The position numbers and the translations under genes are program-made. From contig NC_021658.1 in NCBI RefSeq assembly GCF_000418325.1, forward strand, positions 3,472,001 to 3,536,000: DNA of 64,000 nucleotides. Reading direction: 5' to 3'. The notes below the pieces were generated by a model that saw only the letters and a list, made by a program, of their open reading frames with translations, was not told the origin of the DNA and searched no databases. Origin of the DNA: Sorangium cellulosum So0157-2 (lineage in GTDB: Bacteria > Myxococcota_A > Polyangia > Polyangiales > Polyangiaceae). Numbering within the stretch: the first letter of the stretch is position 1; each line of letters starts with the position of its first letter. Below, one piece after another: positions 34,735 to 44,660 of the stretch.

Positions 34735-35175
34735 ATGGCCGACCGATCGATCCCGCGCGCCCTCCTCGCCGTGCTCCTGGCGACCGCCGGCTGCGGCAGC
34801 GCCGCGGCGGACGACAGCCCGCCGCCGGCGCCCGAGGCGACCTGCGACAGCGGGGCGCCGATGATCCGCACCGAGCTCTTCTTCGGGATGGACCGGTTCG
34901 ACGAGCCCGACGTCACGCAGGAGGAATGGCAGGCGTTCGTCGATGCGGTCGTGACCCCGCGCTTCCGGGACGGGCTGACGCAGTTCGACGTCGACGGCCA
35001 GTACCTCGCGACGACGGAGGAGCTGATCCGCGAGGACAGCCGCCTGATCATGCTCCTTCACGACGGCGGCCAGGCCGCCTCGGACAGCATCGAGGCCATC
35101 CGCGAGGAGTACAAGGCGCGCTTCGATCAGGAGTCCGTGCTGCGGATCGACGAGCCCGTCTGCGTCGATTTCTGA
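34735..35175 (+). CDS. DUF3574 lipoprotein
   Basis: Protein of 146 aa. The lipobox is LLATAGC at residue 20; CGGAGGAAG precedes the ATG. The DUF3574 core follows: MIRTELFFGMDR, VTQEEWQAFVDAVVTPRF, DGLTQFDVDGQY, SRLIMLLHD and IREEYKARFDQESVLRID, complete to the C-terminus. Function of the family is unknown. It lies 90 bp after the SMR-like gene on the same strand. Confidence 0.82.
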   Translation: MADRSIPRALLAVLLATAGCGSAAADDSPPPAPEATCDSGAPMIRTELFFGMDRFDEPDVTQEEWQAFVDAVVTPRFRDGLTQFDVDGQYLATTEELIREDSRLIMLLHDGGQAASDSIEAIREEYKARFDQESVLRIDEPVCVDF

Positions 35176-35437
35176 CGGCCGGGGCGTCGTGGCCTCGCCT
35201 TACTGACGCGAGCGCGCGAGCCCGCCGGCGAAGACTCTTGACCTCCTGGGATCGCGCGACAAAGTGCGCTGTCCGCTGACCAGCCGTCGATCGCCCATCG
35301 AGCGGTCATCGAGGGAGGGGCGCCGCCGCGGCGCGCCCGCTCTTCGCTCGTCGAGCGACGGCGCACGAACACCCCGGGCGCTCGGCGCGAGCGCCCCTCG
35401 CGGGCCCCGACGGGGCGACGCCCGCAGTGAGGCCGAT

Positions 35438-36127
35438 ATGCGATCTCTCTCGCTCTCCGTGCCGAACGCCTTGCTCCTCGCCGGCGCGCTCGCCGCCGCC
35501 TCGTGCGGTCGCGCGAGCGATCCGGTGGGCGCGGGCGCCGATCGGGATCCGTCGCTCCCGGCGCAGGGCGCCGCGGCGGTGCGGACGGCCCCGGCGCCGG
35601 GGGTCGTGGTGCCGGACGAGGAGCTCGTCGATCAGGACGGCGCGCCGGTCCGCCTCCGCGATCTCGCGAAGGATCGCGTGCTCGTGGTGAACTTCGTCTT
35701 CACCACCTGCACGACGATCTGCTCGCCGATGACGGCCATCTTCGGCCGGCTCCAGGCCGAGCTCGGCGACGCGCTCGAGCGCGACGTGCGGCTCGTCTCC
35801 ATCTCGCTCGACCCCGCCACGGACACGCCGGAGCGGCTGAAGGGATACGCGGAGAAATTCGGCCGGCGGCCGGGCTGGGTGTTCCTGACGGGGAAGCGCG
35901 AGCGCGTGAGCCGGGTGCTCGACGCGCTCGGCGGGCGCGCGCCCATCAAGGAGCAGCACACCCCGATCACGCTCATCGGCCGCGCGGCCGAGGGGCGCTG
36001 GACGCGGGTCGACGGCATCGCGACGCCCGCGCGCCTCGCCGAGGAGACGCGGGCCTACCTGTGGCGAGGCCTGGCGGCGCCGGGCGCGGGCGGGCGCCGG
36101 CTCGATGATCCCTGGCGGAATTTCTGA
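35438..36127 (+). CDS. SCO1/SenC-family copper chaperone lipoprotein
   Basis: Protein of 229 aa with a lipoprotein signal (ALLLAGALAAASC). The thioredoxin-like domain has the copper-binding C91-x3-C95 in NFVFTTCTTICSPM and a distal His in EQHTPITLI, the three ligands of SCO proteins. VRLVSISLDPATDTPERLK is also typical. It probably delivers copper or reduces the CuA cysteines during assembly of cytochrome c oxidase; no oxidase genes are visible nearby. Frames upstream of ATG 35438 lack support. Confidence 0.85.
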   Translation: MRSLSLSVPNALLLAGALAAASCGRASDPVGAGADRDPSLPAQGAAAVRTAPAPGVVVPDEELVDQDGAPVRLRDLAKDRVLVVNFVFTTCTTICSPMTAIFGRLQAELGDALERDVRLVSISLDPATDTPERLKGYAEKFGRRPGWVFLTGKRERVSRVLDALGGRAPIKEQHTPITLIGRAAEGRWTRVDGIATPARLAEETRAYLWRGLAAPGAGGRRLDDPWRNF

Positions 36128-36274
36128 TGCGATGGTAGAGGGGCGAGCCCACTCAGCTCATGCCCGCGTTCGCCGGGCGCGCCACGCTTGCTCGACGCGA
36201 TCGAGACGCACGCCGCGGCGCCGTCCCAGGACCGGCGCGGCTGAGCTGAGCCCCTCACCCCCCCACGGAGCGGC

Positions 36275-37246
36275 ATGTCGCGACCGAAGCCCCTGGTCTC
36301 CCACATCTACACCGCGGACCCGCGCGCCCACGTCTTCGAGGGCCGCGTGTACATCTACCCGTCGCACGACGTCGACAGCGGCATCCCCGAGAACGACAAC
36401 GGGGATCACTTCGACATGCGGGACTACCACGTCCTCTCCATGGCGAGCATCCCCGGCGAGGTGACGGACCACGGGGTGGCGCTCGACCTCAAGGACGTTC
36501 CCTGGGCGGGGCGACAGCTGTGGTCCGGCGACGCGGCGCACAAGGACGGCACTTACTATCTGTATTTTCCGCTCAAGGACCGGGACGGCATCTTCCGCAT
36601 CGGGGTGGCCACCAGCAAGCGGCCCGAGGGGCCGTTCAAGCCGCAGCCCGAGCCGATGAGGGGCAGCTACAGCATCGACTGCTCCACCTTCCAGGACGAC
36701 GACGGCGCGCACTACATGTACTTCGGCGGCATCTGGGGCGGGCAGCTGCAACGCTGGCAGAGCGGGAAGTACGACCCGACCGCGCCGCCCGAGCCCACGG
36801 AGGCGAAGCCCGCCATCGGCCCGCGCGTGGCGCGCCTCGGCGACGACATGCTCCAGTACGCCGAGGCGCCGCGCGAGATCCGCATCCTGGACGAGAAGGG
36901 CGAGCCCCTCCTGCAAACGGACCACGCGCGCCGCTTCTTCGAGGCGGCGTGGATGCACAAGCACGACGGCAAATACTATCTGTCGTACTCCACCGGCGAC
37001 ACGCACCTGCTCGTGTACGCCACGGGCGACAGCCCGTACGGCCCCTTCACCTACCAGGGCGTCGTGCTCACCCCCGTGCTGGGGTGGACGACGCACCACT
37101 CCATCGTGAGCTTCGGCGGCAAGTGGTGGCTCTTCTATCACGACTGCGAGCTCTCCGGCGGCAAGACGCCCCTGCGCAGCGTGAAGGTCGCGGAGCTCAC
37201 CCATCGGCCGGACGGCTCGATCGTGACGATCGACGGCCGCCTGTAG
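36275..37246 (+). CDS. Glycoside hydrolase family 43 enzyme
   Basis: Protein of 323 aa, a single five-bladed propeller without signal peptide. Catalytic candidates sit where GH43 enzymes have them: Asp in SHIYTADPRAHVF (base), Asp in YSIDCSTFQDDDG (pKa modulator) and Glu in RRFFEAAWMHKHDG (acid). ATSKRPEGPF and YATGDSPYGPFTY are the blade repeats of the family. Beta-xylosidase or alpha-arabinofuranosidase activity is likely; being cytoplasmic it would act on imported oligosaccharides. No sugar transporter is next to it. Confidence 0.85.
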   Translation: MSRPKPLVSHIYTADPRAHVFEGRVYIYPSHDVDSGIPENDNGDHFDMRDYHVLSMASIPGEVTDHGVALDLKDVPWAGRQLWSGDAAHKDGTYYLYFPLKDRDGIFRIGVATSKRPEGPFKPQPEPMRGSYSIDCSTFQDDDGAHYMYFGGIWGGQLQRWQSGKYDPTAPPEPTEAKPAIGPRVARLGDDMLQYAEAPREIRILDEKGEPLLQTDHARRFFEAAWMHKHDGKYYLSYSTGDTHLLVYATGDSPYGPFTYQGVVLTPVLGWTTHHSIVSFGGKWWLFYHDCELSGGKTPLRSVKVAELTHRPDGSIVTIDGRL

Positions 37247-40200
37247 CTACCCGCCGTCGGGGGCCTTCTGCCCCGACGCCCGCGGCCGCTTGACGGGGCC
37301 CGGGCCGCGCAGCTCGGCCTCTCCGCGCCGCCGCTCCTCCTCGTCGGCCCGCGCCTCGTTCAGCGCGAAGAGCCGGTCGATCACCCGATCTTCGAAGGCG
37401 CCCGCCGCGCTCCGCTCGCCGGGCGTGACCGGCGCGGCGTACGGCGGGACCTCGATGTCGCCGAACCCGTACGCCGCGAGCACGGCGCGGTCCATCTCCT
37501 CGTGGAGCCGGCGGAGCTCGACGACGCCGGGCCGCGCGCAGGCAGGGTCCTTGAGGAGGTTGTACATCGCGGTCAGGCCCTCCCCCAGCTCGACCATCAG
37601 CCGGGCGCGCGCCGTGTAAAGGCGCTCGCCGGCGGCCTCGAGGGGCCCGCCGGCCGCGAGGTGCTCCGGGCGAGGGAAGGGGAACGTCTCCACGCAGTCC
37701 GACGGCGCGTACCGCAGGCCCTCTCCCATCGTCGAGGAGAGCAGGCGCGCCCACGACTCGTGCGCGCGCGACTGGAGGACCGCGAAGCGGGCGTAATCGT
37801 CGATGGCGAACACGCACAGCTGGTCCGAGAACGTCCGCCCCGCGGGCTGGAACGCGAAGCACAGGTGCTTCGTCACCCGCGCCGCGACGAGGCACCGCGC
37901 GAGCGGCGCGACCCTGCGCCGGAGCTCCGGCCGCGGGTTGGCGAACTGCCACCATCGCGCCCGGTGGCCCGCGTCGATCCCGGTGAGCTTCAGGCGATCC
38001 CGCGCCGGCTTGACCCGACTCCGCACGATCGACAAGAGCGCCGGCCACCGCGCCGCGTCGTCGAGCCCGCGCTCGCCGAAGTCGATGACGTGGCGGTGCG
38101 GGCTGTGCGAAGGCGACGAGTTGACCTCCTCGCCGCCGAGGAAGGGGCGGAGCACCTCGCCGGCCGCCGGGTCGCCCGCGGAGAGCGCCCGCGCCTCGCC
38201 GTCGGTGAGGACGAAGCCGTCGCCGCGGAGGAAGCAGCCGATGAAGCAGAGATCCCGGCTTGCCAGAAGCGGCCTCGGATCGGGCCGCTCGGGCATCGCG
38301 CGAAGGTGGGAGTTGATGTGGCGGACAGGGACGCCGTCGAGCCGGGGCGGCGGGACCCCGTCGGCCGGCGACATGCCCACGGCGAGGTGCACGACGGCGA
38401 CGTGGACGGCCGCGTCCCCGGGCCACGGGGCGCTGCGCACCGCGTGGTAGATGACCGCCCGCCCCGCCTCGACGAGCGGCTGCAGGCCGGATCGCCGGGT
38501 GTCGCCCTGAGCTATCGTGTTCGTGGCGATGAGCCCCACCGTGCCGCGGCCCCCGAGCAGCGCGGCCGCGCGGCGGAAGAAGTGGGCGGCGAGATCGGTG
38601 TTCTTCGTGGCGCCGTGCAGCTGCTCGAGCCACGCGGCGTAGACGTCCCCGTGATCCGTCGAGATCCGCTTTCCCCCGAGGAACGGCGGGTTCCCCACGA
38701 ACGCGTCGAGCCGCGCCGGCCCCGGCGCGCGCTCGCCGCCCGGCCCGCCCGGGCGCGCCTCCTGGAACACCTCCGGGAACTCCAGCGGCCAGTGGAACGC
38801 CGGCAGCGGCGGCGCCCCGCCCGGCGCGCCCTCCCGGAGCGCCCGCTGCATGGCCAGGAGCTCCTCCGGGGGCGGCCCCCCGCCGCGCAGCCACGCGATC
38901 GCGAGCCGCGCCCGGCGGTCGCGCTCCCGCAGCCGTTCCCGGTCCTTCTCGTGCGCGAAGAACGCCCCCACCACGAGGTCGCCGAGGAGCCGCGCCCGGC
39001 CGATCGCCTCGTCCGCCTCCCGCGCGAGCCGCTCCCGCCCGCGCGCCCCGGCCCGCCCGGCGCTCGCCGCAGCGCGAGCGCCCGCTCCAGCGCGGCGTCG
39101 ATCGCGTCGCAGAGCGGCGGCGCCGGGGCGGCGGGCTTCCAGTGGAAGCCGCGCAGCTGCGCGAGATCGAGCCCGACCAGCGAGTCGCCGTGGCGGAGGG
39201 CGTGATCGACGAACGTGAACGGCTCGTCCCGCGCGCGCGTCACGAGCCAGAGCGACAGCCTCGCCAGGCTCACGGCGAAGGGGTTCTTGTCGGCGCCGTA
39301 CAGGCAGCGCCGCGCCACGAGCCGCCGCGCCTCGCCCACGGCGTCTTCTCGCCCGCGGGCGAGCCGCTCCGCCGCGGCCGCGTCGCCGGCCGCCGCCTCG
39401 CGGGCCCAGGCGGCCACCACCTGGTCGGCCAGGTACCGGCACGCCTCCAGGAGAAAGGCGCCCGACCCCATCGCCGGGTCGCAGATCGCGAGCCCGAGCA
39501 GCCGCGCCGACGGCGGCTCCTCGCCCAGCTGCCGGAGCAGGGGCTCGAGCGTCCGGGCGACGATGGGCGCGGACAGGCTCCTCGGGGTGTAATGGGAGCT
39601 CGTCCGCCGCCGCTCGGCGCCCGGCTGGAGGAAGAGCCGCCCCGCCGCGAGCACCTCGGTGTCCCTGGCGCGCAGCGGTCCCAGCGCCCCGAGGACCTCG
39701 GCCTCGGTCCCGGCGGCGGCGAGCGCTTCGCCGAGCCGCTTCGCCTCGCGCCGCGAGAGCCCCGCCCGCTCGGCGAGCCACGCCGCCCGCCGCGCCCTCG
39801 GCTGCGCGAGCGCCTCGGCCGCGCTCACCCAGACCCGCTCGGGCCGGAGGCACACCGTCGGCCCGGCGGCGCGCTCGACCCGGTAGCCCATGAGCGCCTC
39901 GTAGAGGCCGCCGAGCTGCTCGACGTCGAGCGCCCGGTACGACAGCGGCCGCCCGTCGAGCACGAGCAGCCGCTCGAGCACCGCGTGCACCGTGGCGTCG
40001 TCCAGAGGCGGCGCGCCGGTCCCCGCCCGCTCCAGGAACGGGTAGCGCTCGGGGTCGAAGAGCTGCCCGCGCCGCGCCGGCAGGGTCAGCTCGGGGCGGC
40101 CGAGCCCGTGAAAGACGGCGCGGAACAGCGCGACGAGCCGCGCCCACGCGCCGGAGCGCCGCCGCATCGCGGCCGGGCGCGCGGCGTGCTCCGCCGCGAG

Positions 40201-40500
40201 CTCCCGGAACAGCGCGTGCACGCCGAGGTGCGCCGCGTAGCGCGGGTCATCGACCGGCAGGAGCCCGCGCGCCTCGGCGTGGAGCAGGAACGCGAGCCGG
40301 AGGAGCGCGGTGAGCAGCCCGCCGTAGAGGTGCTCCGGGCCGCGGGCGAGCGCGCCCGCGAGCGCGCCCGGCCCGTCGCGCTCGGCCGCCTCCTCGAAGG
40401 CGCGGAGCAGGACGCCGAGCGCACCGAAGGCGCGATCCGCGAGCGCGCCCGCGACGTCTGCCTGCTGCGCCCTGCTGTCCCCGTGGACGGGCCGATCCAT
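37247..40500 (-). pseudogene. Eco57I/PglX-like adenine methyltransferase, interrupted by one frameshift
   Basis: Two overlapping frames together give a normal protein of about 1,085 aa. The first part, from ATG 40500, carries SSHYTPRSLSAPIVARTLEPL, motif I CDPAMGSGAFLLEACRYLADQ and DKNPFAVSLARLSLWL. The second carries the catalytic VGNPPFLGGKR, ATNTIAQGDTRRSGL and the C-terminal specificity region ending KRPRASGQKAPDGG. The switch lies within about 39060-39090, in a GC run where the first frame turns into Arg/Gly-rich nonsense and the second resumes ERLAREADEAIGRARLLGDLV. This may be inactivation, a sequencing error or, less likely, phase variation. No partner nuclease gene is adjacent. Confidence 0.75.
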
Positions 40501-41337
40501 GCCGAGCGCCCGGAGTGTACGCGAGCGCGCGGCGATCCGCTGCAGGTTCTGCCTCGCCCGCGTCGCGGGCGGCCGGACCGTCGACCGAGCTCGAACGAAG
40601 CTGTTTCCGTCTTCCTCGCGCGCGCTCCCCGGGCGCTTGACGGCCGTCGGCGGGGCCCAATAGGGCCTTCACCCAGCTCGTCCCTGGCTCCGTGATGGGC
40701 AACAACTCGAACACACAGCATCTGCGCCAACGAGGTTCAGAGTCAAAGGACGCAGAGAGTCTTCGTCCTCTGCCCCGCGTCCGCCGCCCCGGTGACGCGG
40801 GAAGCCGTCGACCCGGTGGACGATGACCTGCCCTCGGCTCGACATCCGAACGCGCCCGCGCATCGCTCCTTCAGGCTTGTTGTGCGCTGCGACGCACATC
40901 CCTTGCTTCCCTGCTACCTGCCTCCCTACTGCCTCCCTTCCACCTGTCTTCGACCTCCATGGGCTCTCTATCGCGGAGCTCGTTCGCCTATTCCGCGCGC
41001 GATCGCCGTCGCTGCGGGGATGGCGTCTCCGCTCGAGGCCGCGCGCTCCGGCAGCAGGTCTGCCAGCGCCCGCCCGCTTGCATGCCGCCAGAGTCGTGGC
41101 CTCGAACCTCATTGAGGCTCCGGGCTCGCCGGCCGATCAGCGCGACCGACAGGGACCAGATGCGTACGGACTGAAAATTCTGTGTGGAGCTTCCACAAAC
41201 CCTCGTGGTAAGGTCTTGCTGCTCAGGGGGGGAACGCCCTGTGCACAGGTGCTGCACGCAGGTGGAGGAGGGGGAGTCTCCTTGCCCTGCGTGAGGGCGC
41301 GGCCGCTGCCGCTGAATCCGCTCGAGGGGGTGCAACG
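40501..41337. other. Intergenic region before the chemosensory operon, no gene seen
   Basis: About 840 bp in which none of the open frames resembles a protein. It must contain the divergent promoters of the methyltransferase and the chemosensory operon. The last 180 bp (from about 41160) are less GC-rich (GGACTGAAAATTCTGTGTGG) and are the likely operon leader, ending in CGAGGGGGTGCAAC before the GTG start. Confidence 0.5.
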
Positions 41338-41706
41338 GTGCCTCGGAAGAAGATCCTGCTGGTCGACGATTCTCAGACCATCCTGCGCATCGAGCAGATG
41401 GCGCTGCGCGAGCACTACGACCTCATCACGGCGAACGACGGCGGCCAGGGCGTCGCCGTGGCCGTGGAGCAGCGGCCCGACCTCATTCTCCTCGACGTCG
41501 TCATGCCGCATATGAACGGATTCGACGCATGCAGGCATCTGCGCGCGGACGAGGCGACGCGCAGCACGCCGATCCTGCTCGTCACGAGCCGGAGCGACGT
41601 CGCGCACATGGAAGAGGGATTCCGGTGCGGCTGCTCCGATTTCGTGACGAAACCCATCGACACGATGGAGCTCCTGGAAAAGGTCAGGAACTGCCTTGGC
41701 GACTGA
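41338..41706 (+). CDS. Single-domain response regulator (CheY-like)
   Basis: Protein of 122 aa, a bare receiver domain. Acidic pocket D10-D11 (LLVDDS), phosphoacceptor D53 (LILLDVVMP), Thr in LLVTSR and Lys102 in FVTKPID are all present. It starts at GTG after GAGGGGG. The first gene of the operon, it is the obvious target of the CheA kinase encoded downstream. The output could be motility or a non-motility response as in other myxobacterial Che systems. Confidence 0.88.
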   Translation: MPRKKILLVDDSQTILRIEQMALREHYDLITANDGGQGVAVAVEQRPDLILLDVVMPHMNGFDACRHLRADEATRSTPILLVTSRSDVAHMEEGFRCGCSDFVTKPIDTMELLEKVRNCLGD

Positions 41707-42319
41707 CTCAGCCGTCAGGGCATCCGAGGACGCGCACCGCGCGCCTCCCGGCGACGCCGATCGGGCCGGGCCTCCCCACGACGATGTCGGCGGAGAGGAC
41801 AGGACGAGGCCGCCCGACTCCACGACTCAGTCTCTATCCATCGGTCCGCCCAGCTGGCGCTCGCTGCCGACCAGGTCGCACCACGTCATGCCGGGCCAGC
41901 TGTTCGTCTCGCCCGAGCCGACCTCGGTGACCACCATCGTTGGGTCCTGCGTGGCGATCTGCCTCTGGGACCCCACCACCGGCGTCGGCGGGATGAACCA
42001 TTACGTGCTTCCGGGGTGCCCGAGCCCGGCGATGGCGTCGGTCCGCTTCGCCGATCCCGCATGCCAGCGTCTGCTCGAGCAGCTCCTGGAGCTCGGGGCC
42101 TCCAGCCGGGCGCTGCAAGCGCGCGTCGTCGGGGGCGCCTGCCTCATCTCCGCGTTCCGGGAGCGCGGCACCCACCTCGGCGCCCAGAACGTCGACGCCG
42201 GTCTCGGGTTCCTGCGCGCGGCGGGGATACGGATCGCCCAGCTGGATACGGGCGGCAACCGGGGGCGCAAGATCGTCTTCCGGACCCACGACGGCGCCAT
42301 CTCCATCCAGCCCCTGTGA
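41696..42319 (+). CDS. cheD: Chemoreceptor glutamine deamidase CheD
   Basis: Protein of 207 aa. The catalytic block is TTIVGSCVAICLWDP (Cys nucleophile) with GGMNHYVLPG (His) following. The C-terminal FRERGTHLGAQNVDAG and GNRGRKIVFRTHDGAI are conserved in CheD. I used the TTG at 41696, which overlaps the response regulator by 11 bp and follows AGGA. That gives about 60 unusual N-terminal residues, so a later start near 41888 remains possible. It deamidates Gln residues of the receptor; with cheB absent, CheD may be the main deamidating enzyme. Confidence 0.8.
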   Translation: MATDSAVRASEDAHRAPPGDADRAGPPHDDVGGEDRTRPPDSTTQSLSIGPPSWRSLPTRSHHVMPGQLFVSPEPTSVTTIVGSCVAICLWDPTTGVGGMNHYVLPGCPSPAMASVRFADPACQRLLEQLLELGASSRALQARVVGGACLISAFRERGTHLGAQNVDAGLGFLRAAGIRIAQLDTGGNRGRKIVFRTHDGAISIQPL

Positions 42320-42334
42320 GCCGCATGGCCCCTC

Positions 42335-44050
42335 GTGAGCAGCATGGCTTCTGTGAGCAGCATGGATAGCGAGCGCGACGAGCTGCTCCACACGTTCATG
42401 GCAGAGGCGCACGAGATCCTCGACGAGATCGAGCGCGCGCTGCTGCAGCTCGAGACCGGACCCGACGTCCACGACGTGCTCCAGCGCGTCTTCCGCGCCA
42501 CCCATACGCTCAAGGGGAGCGCCGGCTCGGTCGGCCTCGGCGGCCTGAGCGATCTCGGGCACGCCGCGGAGGACGTCATCGAGGCGCTCTGCCGCGGCGA
42601 CCTCCCCCTCACCACGCCGGTCGTCTCGCTGCTGCTCGAGACGGTGGACGCCGCCCGACGGCTCGTCGCCGAGATCGAGAGGGGACAGGTCGAGCGCAGC
42701 ACCGCGCACGAAGAGGTCATCGCGCGCCTCCAGGAGGCGCGGCGCAGAGGGCCAGAGGCGCTGCAGGGCGCGTGGGCGGCGGGCGCGCGCCGCGCGACCG
42801 AGGACGACGCGGAGGGAGCGACCACCCTCAAGAGCATCCGCGTCGCCGTCGAGAAGCTGGATCGCATGGCGGATCTCATCGGAGAGCTCACCCTCGGCCG
42901 GAACAGGATCGCGCGGACGCTCCGCGCGGTCCGCGGGGAGGCCGGCGCCGCGCTGCGCGACCAGATGGAGGAGCAAGATCGGCTCTGCAGGGAGCTGGAG
43001 GAGGCGGTGCGGGCAGCGCGCATGGTGCCGGTCGGCCCCTGGTTCCGGCACTACGAGCGCACGGTGCGCGATCTCGCCCACGCGCAGGGCAGGCTGGCGC
43101 GCCTCGTCGTCCTGCACGGCGACGTCGAGGTGGATACGGCCGTGGTGGAGCGGTTCCGGGACGCCCTCACGCACCTCCTGCGCAACGCCATCTGTCACGG
43201 CATCGAGGCGCCCGAGGCGCGGCGCGCCGCGGGCAAGGACCCCTGCGGCACCATCACCCTGCACGCCGCGCACGAGCGGGGCGGCATCGCGCTCCGGATC
43301 TCCGACGACGGCGCCGGCATGAGCCGCGAGCGCATCGCCGCTCGGGTCCGGGCGCTGGGGAGGCACCCTGCGCCCGACGCGCTCCCCGAGCACGAGCTCT
43401 TCAGCCTCGTGTTCGAGCCCGGGTTCTCGACGGCGGCGGAGTCGTCCCACCTGGCGGGGCGCGGCATGGGCATGGATGTCGTGCGGCGCAGCGTGGAGTC
43501 GATCCAGGGCACGATCCGGATCGAGAGCCGCGAAGGGCACGGCACGTCGCTGCTGATCCAGCTCCCGCTCACGCTGGCCACCATCGAGGGGCTCTCGGTG
43601 GGGATCGGCGACGAGCGGTACGTGATCCCGCTCCGCGCGGTGCTCGCGTGCTGCGATCTGCCGCGCGGCTCGCTCGCGCACGGCGGAGCCCAGGGGCTGA
43701 TGGTCCGGAGCGGACGCGCGCTGCCTTGCGTCCGCCTCCGGGCGCTCTTCGGGCTCGGCGGAGCTCCCCCGCCGGAGGAGCGCGTCGTCGTCGTCGCGCA
43801 CGGCGGCTCCGAGGCCGGCCTCGTCGTCGACGCCCTCGACGGCGAGGGGCGCACGGTGGTCAAGCCGCTCGGCCAGCTCTTTCGCCGCGTTCCGGGCATC
43901 TCCGGCTCGACCATCCTCGGCGACGGCAGCGTGGCGATGATCCTCGACGTGGACGCGCTGCTCGGCGGCGTCCTCCGGGACGTGGTCCCGGCCGACGCCC
44001 TCGACGGGCGCAGGGCAGCGCCATCGGCCGCCGGAGGCGCCCCAGGATGA
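42335..44050 (+). CDS. cheA: Chemotaxis histidine kinase CheA
   Basis: Protein of 571 aa. Domains in order: Hpt/P1 with the phosphorylated His57 (FRATHTLKGSAGSVGL), a dimerisation segment (SIRVAVEKLDRMADLIGELTLGRNRI), the HATPase domain (DALTHLLRNAICHGIEAPEARR, ISDDGAGM, GRGMGMDVVRR) and a C-terminal CheW-like domain. There is no recognisable P2 CheY-binding domain and no receiver. The start is ambiguous: GTG 42335, ATG 42344, GTG 42353 and ATG 42362 are all in frame because of a small tandem repeat (GTGAGCAGCATGG). Confidence 0.85.
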   Translation: MSSMASVSSMDSERDELLHTFMAEAHEILDEIERALLQLETGPDVHDVLQRVFRATHTLKGSAGSVGLGGLSDLGHAAEDVIEALCRGDLPLTTPVVSLLLETVDAARRLVAEIERGQVERSTAHEEVIARLQEARRRGPEALQGAWAAGARRATEDDAEGATTLKSIRVAVEKLDRMADLIGELTLGRNRIARTLRAVRGEAGAALRDQMEEQDRLCRELEEAVRAARMVPVGPWFRHYERTVRDLAHAQGRLARLVVLHGDVEVDTAVVERFRDALTHLLRNAICHGIEAPEARRAAGKDPCGTITLHAAHERGGIALRISDDGAGMSRERIAARVRALGRHPAPDALPEHELFSLVFEPGFSTAAESSHLAGRGMGMDVVRRSVESIQGTIRIESREGHGTSLLIQLPLTLATIEGLSVGIGDERYVIPLRAVLACCDLPRGSLAHGGAQGLMVRSGRALPCVRLRALFGLGGAPPPEERVVVVAHGGSEAGLVVDALDGEGRTVVKPLGQLFRRVPGISGSTILGDGSVAMILDVDALLGGVLRDVVPADALDGRRAAPSAAGGAPG

Positions 44051-44105
44051 TCGGGCGCCCCGGCGCGCAGGGCGCCCGTTTCCCCTCTCTCTCCATGGAG
44101 GCGTC

Positions 44106-44660
44106 ATGATCTCCGACGCATCGAGCCCCGTGTCGCAATACATCTCCTTCATCATCGCGGGGGACGAGTACGCGTTGAACATCGTCCGGGCGCGGGAGAT
44201 CGTCGAGCACAGCCGCACATCGCGGGTCCCGATGATGCCGGCGTGCGTCGTCGGCGTCATGAACCTCCGGGGCCGCGTCGTGCCGGTCATCGATCTCGCG
44301 GTCCAGCTCGGGCTGCCGCCGACGAGGGTGAGCCGGTGGACCTGCGTGCTCATCGTCGAGACCGAGCTCGACGGCGAGGACACCCGCCTCGGCCTGCTCA
44401 TCGACGGCGTGGGCGACGTGCTCACGCTCTCCGAGGACGAGATCGAGCCCGCGCCGGCCTTCGGCGCGCAGGCGCGCGCGGATCAGCTGCTCGGGCTGGC
44501 GAAGGTAGGCCAGAAGCTCGTGCTGCTGCTCGACATCGACCGCATCCTCTCGCCGGCGGAGCTCCTGGCCTCGACGGCGCTCGGCCCCTCGGCCCCCGGG
44601 GCCCCGCCGGCGCTCCCGGGCAGCCACGAGGCGCCGGCCGGCGAAGGGGACAGGCCATGA
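44106..44660 (+). CDS. cheW: Chemotaxis adaptor CheW
   Basis: Protein of 184 aa. ISFIIAGDEYALNIVRAREIVE, MNLRGRVVPVIDLAVQLGL, GLLIDGVGDVLTL and LLLDIDRIL are the standard CheW beta-barrel segments. A Pro/Ala-rich tail of about 25 residues is added. GGAGG lies four bases before the ATG. The stop overlaps cheR (ATGA). It links the CHASE3 receptor to CheA. Confidence 0.9.
   Translation: MISDASSPVSQYISFIIAGDEYALNIVRAREIVEHSRTSRVPMMPACVVGVMNLRGRVVPVIDLAVQLGLPPTRVSRWTCVLIVETELDGEDTRLGLLIDGVGDVLTLSEDEIEPAPAFGAQARADQLLGLAKVGQKLVLLLDIDRILSPAELLASTALGPSAPGAPPALPGSHEAPAGEGDRP

Noticed and set aside
40823..41515. Rightward frame running into the response-regulator gene
   Set aside because: It lies out of frame with the clear receiver domain at 41338 and has no similarity of its own.
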